Shown in pieces: positions 1-11,529 of a stretch of DNA of 64,000 nucleotides; position 1 is the first letter of the stretch; every line of letters begins with the position of its first letter. The stretch comes from Phymorhynchus buccinoides. Its lineage: Eukaryota; Mollusca; Gastropoda; Neogastropoda; Raphitomidae. The notes under the pieces were generated by a model. It did not search any database, was not told the origin of the DNA, and saw only the letters and a program-made list of their open reading frames with translations. Location: positions 24,650,975 to 24,714,974 of the forward strand of contig CM065695.1 of NCBI GenBank assembly GCA_017654935.2. The letters run 5' to 3'. The translations under genes and the position numbers were made by a program.

Positions 1-480
1 CTTATTTCCATTGTATAATAAACCGTTGTTGCTATGTCATTCGGGGGCAAGTTTCTGCTTATGTCCATTGTATAAGAAACCGTTGTTGCGATATCATTCG
101 GGGACAAGTTTCTGCTTATATCCATTGTATGATAATCCGTCTTCTTCTTATTCTCTTTGGGGCCTACGATCATTAAATTGATTATTCTGGCACCCTCAGG
201 AAACAAAAGACTGAAAAAGGGGATCGGTTTCCATCTGATAAAGTGCCGCAGCTGCTGCATGGACAGAGGGGTGTTTGAGTTTTTGTGACCCAGCCAGCTC
301 GCGCCCGCTGTTGCTATATCATTCAGGAACGAGTTTCTGCTTGCATCCATAGTATATAATAAACCGTTGTTGCTATGTCACTCGGGGGCGAGTTTCTGCT
401 TATATCCACTATTGTATAATAAATAGTTGTCGCTATATTATTCGGGGGCCAGTTTCTGCTTATGTCTGTTGTATAGAATG
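1..480. repeat. 57-bp tandem repeat, interrupted
   Basis: Units starting near 1, 58 and 115 share the core ATTGTATAATAAACCGTTGT followed by TGCTAT-TCATTCGGGG and AGTTTCTGCTT. The spacing is 57 bp. The array is broken at about 140-308 by unrelated sequence and resumes at about 309-480 with two to three diverged units. No coding capacity was seen. Confidence 0.85.
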
Positions 481-690
481 TTGACCCGCGTAGAATGTAG
501 GCCTATACATTCTATGATGGGATTGTAGAATGTATACATTCTACGACTGGTTCATAGAATGTATGAAAATGAAACAGAGAATGCATACTTTCTACAGCGA
601 AATTGTAGAATGTGTAGGCTGCATTCAATGGACAAACTTATGGAATGTTGACGGGAACCTGATGTGTCATAGAATGTTGACTGCTGTACC
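470..690. repeat. Cluster of TAGAATGT / ACATTCTA motifs
   Basis: About nine copies of TAGAATGT or its complement occur in 220 bp, several in back-to-back palindromic form such as GTAGAATGTATACATTCTAC near 531-550. The motif reappears once or twice near 1930-1985. The function is unknown; it resembles a short satellite able to form hairpins. Confidence 0.7.
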
Positions 691-867
691 TACCTAAGTG
701 GTTTGATATCTTGTCATCATGCACTCACTGGTTGAGAATCACTCAGGAACAAGGCGCTCATACGGCTGAAAAGCACGAAGTGCCATCGATATTTTAATAT
801 TTGGTTTAACTGTTCACAAAATGTGCACAACGCATTTACATTGGTGTTACTTGAGCAGTGTGCCTCT

Positions 868-1090
868 TCTTCTTCTCCTTAGGCAGCCAACTTCATCACG
901 TTGAAGATTCTGCTTCACTTTAGGGGGTAGTACGAAAAAGAAAGACAATAACAGCAAAACATAGAGTAGAAAGTGAACTGATGAGATATTATGGGGAGAA
1001 AATAGAGCCCAAGATAGACAGGGATATTATTTAAGTATTCTTTAGATACTCTGTTTGCCATGTAGAATTATATTTACTGTTAAATGACCC
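868..1090 (+). repeat. Dispersed repeat, copy 1 (inverted copy at 11.53-11.77 kb)
   Basis: Starts with a TTC-rich run and CAGCCAACTTCATCACGTTG. It then has GAAGATTCTGC, GTGAACTGATGAGATATTAT and a TACTCTGTTTGCCATG segment. The reverse complement of 11530-11765 matches it block by block with scattered differences. No ORF was seen. It looks like a short non-autonomous element; the class is not recognised. Confidence 0.7.
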
Positions 1091-1389
1091 GGTCTAGCCG
1101 GAGACAAGCGGGCCCCGCATGATGCATGCAGTGTGTGTCATGCACGACTGTTAAGTCCCCCCGGATCAGCCGGGGAAACTCGGGCCCCACATGATACATG
1201 CAAAGGAGTATATGGGACATGCATGACCGTAAGGCCGCACATGTTGCATGCAAAGAAGGACCACAGACCTTTCGCAGTTTCTATGCAAGACCAATCCGGC
1301 TACCGTAGCGGCCCCCGGGGTCGAACCCCGACCGGCACAGCTCCTGTCCTTCATTTTCCACTATATTGATCTATGGCCCCTAGTTCTCT

Positions 1390-1822
1390 AATTTAATGTG
1401 AGGTTCGGGCGAGGGGGGGGGGAGGGGGAGAGGACTGAGACAGGGTGGCTTGGTGGAGCCGGAGGTGTTTATGGAGGGCTGTTGTGAATGCCTGCAGTGA
1501 CTGATTGGAGGCAATTTTCTCGTGGAGACTGTTCCACCGAGGGATAGTGCGGGGAAAGAAGGTGGATTTTCTGTACTGAGTTCTATGGCTGGGGATGTCA
1601 TATGATGCTGAGTGAGATTCACAGAGACTTGTCTTCCGCAGAGAGTTTGTAGGAAGGTGCTTAGAGTTGCTAGTGATAAATCTTGTGTGAAATTTGTAGA
1701 AAGTAGTGAAGCGGGCTTCCGTTCGAAGAGGCCATTTTAAGTTTTTGGTGAGGTCTGCTGTTTTTGTAGACAAATGGTAGTCTCGGGCCACCCATCTTGC
1801 ATCTCGGCTTGCACCTCTATAC
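1390..1822 (-). pseudogene. LINE reverse transcriptase C-terminal fragment
   Basis: Minus-strand translation from about 1820 gives a stretch beginning DARWVARDYHLSTKT. It ends with the typical tail of a non-LTR reverse transcriptase, where a STFFPRTIPRWNSLHEKI motif is followed by a short helical end. Only the last 140 or so residues remain. The piece has no endonuclease and no YADD, so it is a 5'-truncated dead copy. Confidence 0.75.
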
Positions 1823-2011
1823 CTAGTCGTCGATCACAGGTTGAGAATCACTCAGGAACAATATATGAAATGCATGTAATGTTGAGAGACACCCCTCTTT
1901 TGAATATAGTCTACTTTCTACAAATTTGACCGTGTAAAATGTTGACGGGCTCCATCTCATCACGTGCAATGCATACATTCTAAAAAAATCTCCCTCTGAT
2001 ACCCAGAGAGG

Positions 2012-2067
<56 letters not shown>

Positions 2068-2500
2068 CATAATAAATCATGGGGTCATAAATTAGTCTGC
2101 TCGTGTTTTCGTTTCAAGACAAAGTAAAACAAACTGCCTTCCAAGATAGCAATAAACAATGGACTGGCGGTGTGACAGGTTGCCCGAGTCACCGTAGGTA
2201 TGCCTACTCTCTTTCGACAATTACTAAGTGAATTCGAGTCAGTTTCACCGTGACATTCTCCTGCAGCATTGGTGCTAGACTGGAATCATAATATAAATCG
2301 AAAGTTGTCGATTTCCAAGCAACTGTTTCATTAGATAACCCAACGGTACAGCATTAAAAACGAACAAACACACAAAGAAAAGAAAAGAAAAATACAATTA
2401 TATAGGGACAAAAATGGTAAAACGGGAAACTCACCTGGGTTTGGGTTTGGTGATCAAGGTAGAAAAAGGGAAGCTGCAAGCTTTCCGCTCGTAGAGCTTT
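1823..2500. other. No gene; (GA)n at 2018-2062
   Basis: The stretch holds a pure GA dinucleotide run of about 45 bp. The remainder is AT-rich sequence with no ORF or repeat that I recognise. Confidence 0.6.
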
Positions 2501-2504
2501 GTGA

Positions 2505-2610
2505 CGACGCGTTTTGAAATAACAACGCGTTTTGAAATAATTATTTCAAAACGCGTTGGTGTGTGTCGACACATTTTGAAATAAAACCGCGATTTGAAAT
2601 AAATTTCTCT
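2505..2610. repeat. Perfect 36-bp palindrome, first copy
   Basis: Positions 2523-2558 form an uninterrupted inverted repeat centred on AATT, with arms CAACGCGTTTTGAAATAA and its complement. It is followed by GTGTGTCGACAC, itself an inverted repeat, and by further TTTTGAAATAAA motifs. The same block recurs at 3195-3230 (one mismatch, GTG for GCG) and 3461-3496. Confidence 0.9.
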
Positions 2611-2679
2611 TTCTGACTCTTTTGTATGTCTATCTGTCAATCTCTCTCTCTGTCTCTCTCTGTGCCTCAAAAATTAAAC

Positions 2680-3110
2680 CATTTTTGATGCGGTTGACCA
2701 GTGGTCAATGTTACTGACCAGTGGTCATTTTGGTCTATTTTGAATGTTTGACTGCAAATTAGTGTATTAGGAGTTCAGAACATTTTTTGATGTGGTTGAA
2801 CAGTGGTCAGTGTCATTGACCAGTGGTCATTTTGGCCTACTTTCACTGTTTGATTGCAAATTAGTGTATTAGGAGTTCAAATTAACCATTCTTGATGTGG
2901 TTGACCAGTGGCCAGTCTCACTGACCAGTGGTCATTTTGGCCAATTTTCACTGTTTGACTGCAAATTATTGTATTAGGAGTTCAAATGAATTTTTTTTTA
3001 TGTGGTTGACCAGTGGTCAGTGTTACTGACCAGTGGTCATTTTGGCCTATTTTGACTGTTTGACTGCAAATTAGTGTATTAAGAGTTCAGATGAACAAGG
3101 TTTGATGTGC
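2680..3110. repeat. Tandem repeat of about 105 bp with GACCAGTGGTC palindromes
   Basis: Four units start near 2691, 2791, 2896 and 3001, spaced 100-105 bp, with a partial fifth near 3101. Most units carry the 11-bp palindrome GACCAGTGGTC (or a near match) twice, about 20 bp apart. This is followed by TTTGACTGCAAATTAGTGTA. Confidence 0.85.
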
Positions 3111-3670
3111 CCACTGGACAAAACACCACCCATGAAGGACAAAAACGCACTGGACAAAAAACTACCCACGCAGGACAAAAGCCCACTGGACAAACAACGC
3201 GTTTTGAAATAATTATTTCAAAACGTGTTGAGTTTATTTCAAAATGCGTTGGTGTGTGTCGACACGTTTTGAAATAAATCCGCGATTTGAAATAAATTCA
3301 CCGAAGTCTTTGTGTAGACCCATTCAGGACAAAAAACCAATGGACAAAACACTACCCATGCAGGACAAAAGCCCACTGGACAAAACACCACCCATGCAGG
3401 ACAAAAACCCACTGGACAAAACACTATACCCACGCAGGACAAAAAAGCCCGCTGGACAAACAACGCGTTTTGAAATAATTATTTCAAAACGCATTGAGTT
3501 TATTTCAAAACGCGTTGGTGTGTGTCGACACGCTTTGAAAACCCACTGGACAAAACACTACTCATGCAGGACAAAAGCCCACCAGACAAAACACCACCCA
3601 TAAAGGACAAAAGCCCACTGGGCAGAATCTCACCCATGTAGGACAAAAACCCACCGGACAGAATACGCGT
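3105..3670. repeat. GGACAAAA minisatellite interleaved with 36-bp palindromes
   Basis: The repeating unit is roughly 36 bp: CCCACTGGACAAAACAC then CACCCATGCAGGACAAAA. It occurs at about 3108-3195, 3325-3460 and 3540-3662. The two later copies of the CGCGTTTTGAAATAATT palindrome sit between these blocks. Both strands are partly open, but only because the unit length is near a multiple of three. Confidence 0.85.
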
Positions 3671-3769
3671 TATGAGTGTAAGTGTTCCACGCCTGACAGG
3701 CAGCATGGTCACGAGCTCTGATATGTTTTCACTGTAGTGTTGTACCTAGATCGTTTATTGTTGTGAAAA

Positions 3770-6700
3770 GTGTACAAATGTAGCATGATGGAGTGGTGCG
3801 TGTATTGGTGCTTGTTTTGTGCAGTTCGTCCGCCTGATTCGCTAGTTATTTGGACTGCTTTTTTGTTTCAACTGTCCAACTCTCATGCTAACCAAGAAAC
3901 GTCATTCCCCCTATACCAGCCTGCTTGCCAACATGTGGAACCCATTTCTTCCATCCCCCATCCTCCTCACTCATCCTCTCCCCCATTCTTGTACAGGCCT
4001 CTCCCTCCACTTGTTGCCTCTACTCCATTCAGTCAAACCGCCCATCACCACTCCCCCACCGCGCCTCTTTCTCGAATCTCCTACAGTCGAGAACAACTGC
4101 TGTCTGTTGCCCCAGCACCACTGGACCCCTCTGTAATAGAGGCCATCAAAGGAGTGGGAATTGGATACCATCTTCCTCGGGTCCGGAAACACCGTGGTGG
4201 CCGGCGGAAACAGAGAAAGATCAGCACAGTGTGTGGTAACAGACCTGATTCGGCCACCACTAAGCTGCCAACGCCTGACATCAACCAACACTGGGTCGGT
4301 CGACACGCCTTGCCTGTCTACCCCTTACCTCCCTCTCACTGCCATCCTGTGGAACAATCCCTGAACTGTACAAATACTAGCTGTACAACCAAGCGTTCCC
4401 CTGACAACCTGATACGTATTCTAAGTAGCAATGGGCCCTCCAGTACAACACAACGTAACGATTCCAACAGTCTACAACTGTCCCTCTTTAACGCAAGATC
4501 TGTTAGCGACCCACTGAAACGAGCAGAGATCCACTCTTTCATTACGGACAATGACTGTGATGTTTTCGTAATAACAGAATCCTGGCTTCAAAAACAAGGC
4601 GATGAAGCAAAGTGTGCTGACCTGACACCATCTGGCTACACACTCTCTTCTTTCCCCCGCCCTTCACGCGGTGGGGGAATTGCGCTCATCTCTAAGAACT
4701 CTCTGGCCAAGCATCTTTCTACCTCCACTGCCTTTCCCTTCCAACACCCCAGCTTTGAAGCAGTTCGCGTTACCCTGGCAACGTCGTCTTCTCCTGTCCA
4801 CTTCATCTGCGTATACCGACCTCCACCAAGCCGCAAAAATAAACTGACAGACGCTATGTTTCTCAGTGAATTCCCTGACCTTTTAGAGTACTGTAATAAC
4901 CTTTCTGGAAAGTGTATTATATTAGGAGACATTAATGTTCATTTTGATACTCAGCATAACCCTGTAACTACTAAGACGATTAATGCTTTGGATATGTTTC
5001 ACTTTAGTCAATCTATTTCCGAGCCAACTCATGAACATGGCCACATTCTGGACTGGGTAATTTATAGACCCAATGATGATTTGCTACGCTCTACTCATGT
5101 CACTCAATCTCTTGCTTCTGACCATTTCTGTATTGTTTGTGAACTATGTTTGTCTGTCCCGTCTGACACCCCATCGTGCAGACAGTCTCGTAATGTACGC
5201 GGCATGGATAGATCAGCATTTCAAGCAGAGTTGCGCGTGACTATCTGCCCTGAATCATGCCCCACGGTCAACAACCTTAACAGCGCTCTCACTCGCGTTA
5301 TCGACACACACGCGCCGTTACGTCACCGCCAAGAGCATGCCGATAGACTGGAGCCGTGGTACCCTTTAGTTAGCACTGAACTGAACTCGGCGAAGTCAAA
5401 AAAGCGTGTAGCTGAAAGAGCATGGCTTAAGACCCCCCTTACCGTTACGAAACAAATCTTCACCGCTGCGAAACGAAAAATAGCGAACATAGTGTTGACA
5501 GCAAGATCCTCCTTTTACACTGACCAAATAAACAATGCAGTGACCTCTAGTCGGCTGTTTCCTATCTGCAGCAAACTACTCGGGCGTGAAAAAAGCACCC
5601 CTCTCCTTACCACCCACCCTGTCAGTGACCTTCCTGATGTCTTTAACGACTACTTTGTTCAGAAAATCCAGCTGATCAGAAACGAACTTGATCAGGCTTC
5701 TTCTACACCTAGGCCTACCACCCTGTTAAACCAAATAGGAACAACATCCACGTTCTTGGAATTTCAGCCAGTTACTGCCTTTGAATTGAAGAAGATCATT
5801 CTAAAAGCTAAACCCACTTCCTGTCCTCTTGACCCTATGCCGACGCCACTTTTCATAGAGTATCTTGATGAACTACTCCCTACTCTCACCCATATTGTCA
5901 ACAACTCTCTAACATCTGGCTCCTTTCCATCTGTGTTCAAAACTGCCATTGTCAAACCACTTCTAAAGAAATCATCCCTTGACCCAAACACTCTCAAGAA
6001 CTATAGGCCTATATCCAACCTCTCTTTCATATCAAAAATCATTGAGAAATTAGTTCTTCATCAACTCCTAGGCTATCTCAATGAACATCAACTCATCAGT
6101 TGTTCACAATCAGCGTACAGGCCATTTCACAGCACTGAAACGGCACTGTTGAAAGTAACTAATGACATTCTCTTAGCTCTTGACTCTGGTGACGCATCTA
6201 TATTAACTCTTTTGGATCTTTCAGCTGCTTTTGATACTATTGACCACCATATACTCCTTAAGAGGCTTCAAATCACCTATGGAATATCAAGCACTGCTCT
6301 GTCATGGTTCTCGTCTTACCTTTCTGGTCGAACTCAGTCTGTCTCCATCAATGACTCATCTTCTGCAATGGTTGGCCTCACATGTGGGGTTCCTCAAGGC
6401 TCAGTACTTGGACCAGTCCTCTTCATCATGTACACTAAACCCCTGTCCGAGTTGATCACTTCTCATTCAGTTGATTATCAGTCTTTTGCTGATGATACAC
6501 AACTCCACAAGCCTGTATCCCCATCTACCATTCTTCCTTCTATATCTTCACTTGAATTCTGCATTCGCAACATCAAATCATGGATGCTACAAAACAAACT
6601 GAAGCTGAATGACGACAAAACGGAGGCCTTGTTCATCCACTCTCCATCTAGAAAACTTTCGTACCCAAAGCCTGATTCCATCTCTGTCTGTGACACTCAA

Positions 6701-7043
6701 ATACCTTTTTCTCCTTCTGCTAGAAATCTTGGCTTCCACATCTCTCAAGATATGAGTGTTGACTCACAAGTTCAAACTATCTGTCGGTCAGCATACTGTG
6801 AGCTGCGTCGCATTGGTACGATTCGCCATCTCCTGTCTATAGATACTACTAAAATACTAGTCTGCGCTTTTGTTCTTTCTAAACTAGATTATTGTAATTC
6901 ACTCTTGTATGGCTGCCCCCAACACCTCATTGACAAGCTTCAAAAAGTCCAGAACTCTGCTGCCAGACTTGTCCTCAAGGTCTCTAAGTATCATCATGTT
7001 CAACCACTCCTGATATCCCTTCATTGGCTTTCCATCAAAGCAC
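3770..7043 (+). CDS. LINE A: endonuclease-reverse transcriptase ORF (CR1/L2-like), truncated by gap
   Basis: Non-LTR retrotransposon polyprotein that nicks target DNA and copies its own RNA into it. About 1090 residues are open without interruption before the N run. A basic N-terminal segment (RKHRGGRRKQRK, about residue 140) precedes an EEP-type endonuclease at about 236-465, with SLFNARS, VITESW, GDIN in place of the usual GDFN (about 384) and SDH (about 448). The reverse transcriptase spans about 715-985, with NYRPISNL, DLSAAFDTIDHHIL, GVPQGSVLGP and FADDTQ (about 905). The C-terminus is lost in the gap. The upstream ATG at 3770 is nominal; the conserved part begins near residue 120. It is the best candidate here for a recently active copy. 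It shares its basic N-terminal motif with LINE D. Confidence 0.9.
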
Positions 7044-7543
7044 NNNNNNNNNNNNNNNNNNNNNNNNNNNNNNNNNNNNNNNNNNNNNNNNNNNNNNNNN
7101 NNNNNNNNNNNNNNNNNNNNNNNNNNNNNNNNNNNNNNNNNNNNNNNNNNNNNNNNNNNNNNNNNNNNNNNNNNNNNNNNNNNNNNNNNNNNNNNNNNNN
7201 NNNNNNNNNNNNNNNNNNNNNNNNNNNNNNNNNNNNNNNNNNNNNNNNNNNNNNNNNNNNNNNNNNNNNNNNNNNNNNNNNNNNNNNNNNNNNNNNNNNN
7301 NNNNNNNNNNNNNNNNNNNNNNNNNNNNNNNNNNNNNNNNNNNNNNNNNNNNNNNNNNNNNNNNNNNNNNNNNNNNNNNNNNNNNNNNNNNNNNNNNNNN
7401 NNNNNNNNNNNNNNNNNNNNNNNNNNNNNNNNNNNNNNNNNNNNNNNNNNNNNNNNNNNNNNNNNNNNNNNNNNNNNNNNNNNNNNNNNNNNNNNNNNNN
7501 NNNNNNNNNNNNNNNNNNNNNNNNNNNNNNNNNNNNNNNNNNN
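7044..7543. other. Scaffold gap, 500 N
   Basis: Exactly 500 N. This conventional length means the real gap size is unknown. Confidence 0.99.
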
Positions 7544-7660
7544 AGGCAAGAAAGGAAGAGAGTTCCACGGAGCTGGGGCAAATGTGAGGGTGGTGGAGAA
7601 GCCAGGCACTAAAACGCCTCGATGTTTAGCCGCAGGCAGAATCCAGCATGACCCCAACCA
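7544..7660 (-). pseudogene. LINE 3' coding fragment, opposite strand to LINE A
   Basis: On the minus strand, just beyond the gap, reading gives TFAPAPWNSLPFLP, which resembles the conserved W-N-S-L-P tail of LINE reverse transcriptases. LINE A enters the gap on the plus strand, so the strand changes across the gap. The piece is short and the call rests on one motif. Confidence 0.4.
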
Positions 7661-8454
7661 CAGCTGGAGAGAGGGTGCAGCGAGGACAAGCCTGTTGGGT
7701 AGTTTGGTGACGGCTGGTTATGCATAATAATGTCAATTATGCATAATTTGGAGTCAATTTTATTTGATTTGTTCATTTAAAGGAAGTAAATGATATGCAT
7801 TTTACAGGATATTTCAATTGTAAATGTATATAGATTTGGTAAAGGTCAGATGTGCCCCCCCCCCCCCTACATTTCTCGGTTAATGTATTTTTCCATTTTT
7901 GCCTTCCTTAACCCATACATAAAGCTGTATTTTATGAACCTTTTTAGCAATAACCTTTTTGGAATATAACCCTAGCCCTACCTACAAGACGGAAAAAACG
8001 CAATAAAGACCTTGCCATAAGGGTTTAGTCAAATGTATTGTGGTGGGCTAAAAAATGATCCCATGCACAACAAAGTCTAGGCTAGAGATCACGTCTTCAT
8101 AATGAAGGGAATACGTACCTGACATTTAGCCCATTCATTTCAGTCTTGAAAAAATATACGGAAATCCAGTGTTCTCTACTTCGACGTAAGAATCCAGATC
8201 ATAATCGATCGGCGATGCTTAGGAGCCAGGCCTGTGGACGTGCGTGACTCGCCGGGCTTGAAGAGAGACGGGGTATATTCGCCTAAGACAAAAGTCTCAG
8301 GTCAGTCAGGTAGATCTCAGGGCAGCCAGGCTCACGCCTCTGATGTGCCCGATCTTTTGATTGTTTGTTATTGTGGCTTTGTTCATTAATCAGTGCACCG
8401 CGTGGCGCTTTTTGAACTATCATTGGCGTCTTAATCATAATTGTATTGAAACAT
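7661..8454. other. No gene seen
   Basis: AT-rich sequence with a C run at about 7853-7866. I see no ORF, tRNA-like box or recognisable repeat. Confidence 0.5.
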
Positions 8455-9840
8455 TAATTTGGGGTCACTATCTAGGAGGTTTTTGAAATGGTTAATGGTG
8501 GAAGCAAGTTTAGTTTGTGCAGGGAGATTGTTCCAAGTGCTGGGTGACCTATTAGAAAAGAAAGTTTTTTCTCATATTAGTTCTACTGTATTGAGGTTAG
8601 TATTTTTAGATCACTGTTACGGGTTCTATAATCGTAGACATTGAAACAAATGCGTGTTAGTCTGTCAAGGGTTATTCAAAATTTTATATTACAGTTATCA
8701 AATCTCCCCTTACTCTTCTAAATTTCATGGATGGTAAAACTTAACTATGGACAAGTCTGTCCCCATATTCCAATTTTGTATGATTTCTATAATGTGGTTG
8801 CTCGCCTTTGTACTCTTTCAATTTGTGTAGATGGTCTTTTAAGAAAAGGGTTCCAAATAGATTTCCATACTCAAGATGAGGTCTTACTAAACTTTTTTTT
8901 ATAGGTTCAAAAAAAAAACTTCTGCATTTAATTCCATAAACAACTTCTTCTAATTAAACACAATATTTCTATTGGCGCTTGTTTTACTGCTGTTGTAATG
9001 TGTTATCAAATTGAGTTTAAAAATCAAATATGACTCATAAGTCTTTTTCATCTGAACAGGTTTCCAAAACATATTTAGCTGAACCATGGGAAATTTCATA
9101 AGTTTCATTATGATTGTCATAGCCCACATGCATGACTTTGCACTTTCCTGCATTAAAATAGAGATTCCACTTTTCTGACAATTCTATAAGTTTATCTATG
9201 TCATTTTGTATTATGTTTGAATGTTTAGAACAGTTGTAAAGTTTGGTATCATCTGCAAATATGTTACAGACACTTTGTTTTTCCTCTGGAAAATCATTAA
9301 TTAAAAATATTGTAAACAGTATTGGCCCCAGGATACTACCCTGGGGAATGCCACTTAAAACGTCAATATTAGATGATAGTTTTGCACCCCAACCCGCACC
9401 TTTTGTGATCTGCCTTTTAGGACATTTCTTACCCACAGTAGTATGTTTCCAGTTATGCGTATGCCTGCAGTTTTAGGAGAAGTCTCTCGATCGTGCGGCA
9501 CAGAATCAAAGGCCGTCCTAAAATATAAGTAGACAATATCGAAAGCCTCTTTGTGTTCAACAGTTTAGTTAAATCGTCCATCACATCTAATAGCTGGTCA
9601 TACAAGAACGCCCTGCCTGAATCCATGTGGGCGTCTGTATACAGATCAAAAGCAGTCATGTGTTTCACAATTGCGTCCGAAAAAACTGACATAAAAACTG
9701 TTCTAAAGTTTACATGTTATACATGTGAGGCCACAGGCCTGATAATCAAGGATCTGTTCTTGTTCATTTTTATAAATGGCTCTAACCTCTGCCGTTTCCA
9801 ACCATGGGAGTGCCCCTGACTCCAAACTTTTATGAACAAA
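8455..9840 (-). pseudogene. LINE reverse transcriptase fragment, several frameshifts
   Basis: Minus-strand frames give GIPQGSILGPILFTIFLIND and then IFADDTKLY near 9220-9370, the RT palm and catalytic motif. An upstream piece near 9600-9700 reads AFDLYTDAHMDSGRAFL. The C-terminal tail near 8480-8600 reads FFSNRSPSTWNNLPAQTK. The pieces are in different frames and in the right order, so this is a decayed 5'-truncated LINE. It has no endonuclease. Confidence 0.8.
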
Positions 9841-10310
9841 ATTGTTAAAGGAGTGCTAGTTCTGATGTAATCTTAGTCCTTGGCTGGGACCTTTACTGGC
9901 CCCGGGGATTGTTCACATCTAAGTGCTTAGTTTATTCTTTATAGCTTCTACTGTAATACAGTAACAGTATCTTATAGAAATGCAGATGATGCGGAACAAG
10001 ATTATTGCATGAACACTCAGTTTAAAAAAGTAAAGATCAGGAGAGGGGCCTTACGAATCCGCATCTTCATTTTCCTAGTAGTCTAGTAGATGGCCTGTAG
10101 TGTAGGCTTCTATTGTAAGGTTGTTGTTATTTGGGAAAATTGGCTTGTCCTCGAATCACAATGGCCGTCTGCCGGCCGCGCGTGCTATCTGCATGAGTAA
10201 ATTATCCTTCTTCTTCTTCAAGTTGGGGATGTTTATCATGCCCCGCACTCAACGGTCTTCATTCAAACCATTAATACTAAATAATACTATTAGCGCACAG
10301 GATGCGTGCT
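9841..10310. other. No gene seen
   Basis: Unremarkable sequence with no coding or repeat signal that I can support. A G run lies just downstream at about 10367-10385. Confidence 0.4.
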
Positions 10311-10314
10311 ATGT

Positions 10315-10360
10315 GAATTCGTGTCATCCATCCCACCGGCACACACGACCCCTGACATTG
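10315..10360 (-). repeat. SINE 3'-tail fragment
   Basis: The reverse complement contains GTGCCGGTGGGATGGATGAC. This matches the tail of the SINE at 58.0-58.33 kb. Confidence 0.5.
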
Positions 10361-10521
10361 TACTGGAGGGGGGGGGGGGGGGGGGTAGTGTTTTTAGTCA
10401 GGGAGCTTCAGCACCTTCGAAACTTAAAACGTTGTTTTTGAAGATGACTCGTGCTACAGCATGACAGAAACCAAGCCATCAGTAGGCCTACGTTGAAACT
10501 GAAAGCGTTCACCACAATTAC

Positions 10522-10830
10522 TGGGAGCTGCTGTGGCGCAGTTGGTAAGAGTCGCTGGTTCGTAATCCGTCAAGTTTGCGAGTGTGGATTCGAATCCAGC
10601 TGGGGTCGCAGTGGTGTGTTCTTGGGAAAACCACTTTACTCCCATTTTCATCAATCCACCCAGGTGTAAAATGGGTACCTAATGTCAAGTTGGGGAAAAA
10701 GTCCTTCGGATCAGACTTAAAACTGAGGTCCCGTGTGCAAACGCACACACAGATCTCTTGCGCACACGTTAGCAGCCAATTCCCCTAATCTGTAATGTAG
10801 ACATGGGGCAGGATAAGCATCCCCAATAGG
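10522..10830 (+). mobile_element. tRNA-derived SINE
   Basis: The head has an A-box-like TGGCGCAGTTGGTAAGAG and a B-box-like GGATTCGAATCC, as in a pol III internal promoter. A body with AAGTCCTTCGGATCAGAC and GAGGTCCCGTGTGCAAACGC follows, then a GAAGAAGAATAAGA tail. The same layout recurs at 57.998-58.33 kb and, in part, at 30.49 kb. I associate this type with molluscan V-SINE-like elements, from memory. Confidence 0.8.
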
Positions 10831-11529
10831 AAGAAGAATAAGAGATTGCTTCATGGCGGACTCGCATGTCTCGAGGGTTAGCTTGTGTGTGTGCGGGCGT
10901 GTGTGCATGCGCCCTATGTGTGTGAGAGAGAGGTCATTTGATTTTTTTATTCTGTTATGCTCGACATAATTCAGTTCCACTACTAGTCTATTATTACTCA
11001 CACACCCTACACAAATTTGTTATTTAATTATTTTAGCTTATACCACATCCTGAATTTGACACATAAAACTGAAACTCAGACAGAGAGTGTGGAAACAATA
11101 CTAACTAGGCCTACATCTTATAAGCCTACTGCTAGGCCTAAGGAAAAGTAGGCCTAACTATGGAGCATACATTCCTTTCCAACTTTCACACACACACTCA
11201 CACAAACACTGCCTCACACCACATAGGCTAGGCCTAGCATTCGTCTGCCCATCCATCGACGTCTCGCGCACCTAAGTTCCTTGCTTGGCTTTCCTTTGCA
11301 TCGCGTGGAAGAAAGTAAAGCGCGTGCGCACATGTCAGCATTATCGGGGGATTTCAAAGTACTTAGTTCTGATACAATGTATGAAATCAAAGGTGACGTA
11401 TGACCTGTGAATAGAGGTCAAACGTCTGACGTAATCAACATAACCGCTATGAATTACTCCCCTGGGCATTAAACAGTTGTGTATGACTTTAATCTCGTCT
11501 AGTTCCCTCTACCACACCCTACCCCCCAC
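10831..11529. other. No gene seen
   Basis: Contains GT/CA-rich short runs and several AGGCCTA motifs. No ORF with protein-like composition and no RNA gene were seen. Confidence 0.45.

Noticed and set aside
960..980. CTGATGAGATATT as a possible hammerhead core
   Set aside because: No downstream GAAAC and no flanking stems; part of a dispersed repeat.
1270..1340. GGGGTCGAACCCCG as a B box of a tRNA gene
   Set aside because: A B-box-like palindrome is present, but no acceptor, D or anticodon stems can be formed around it.
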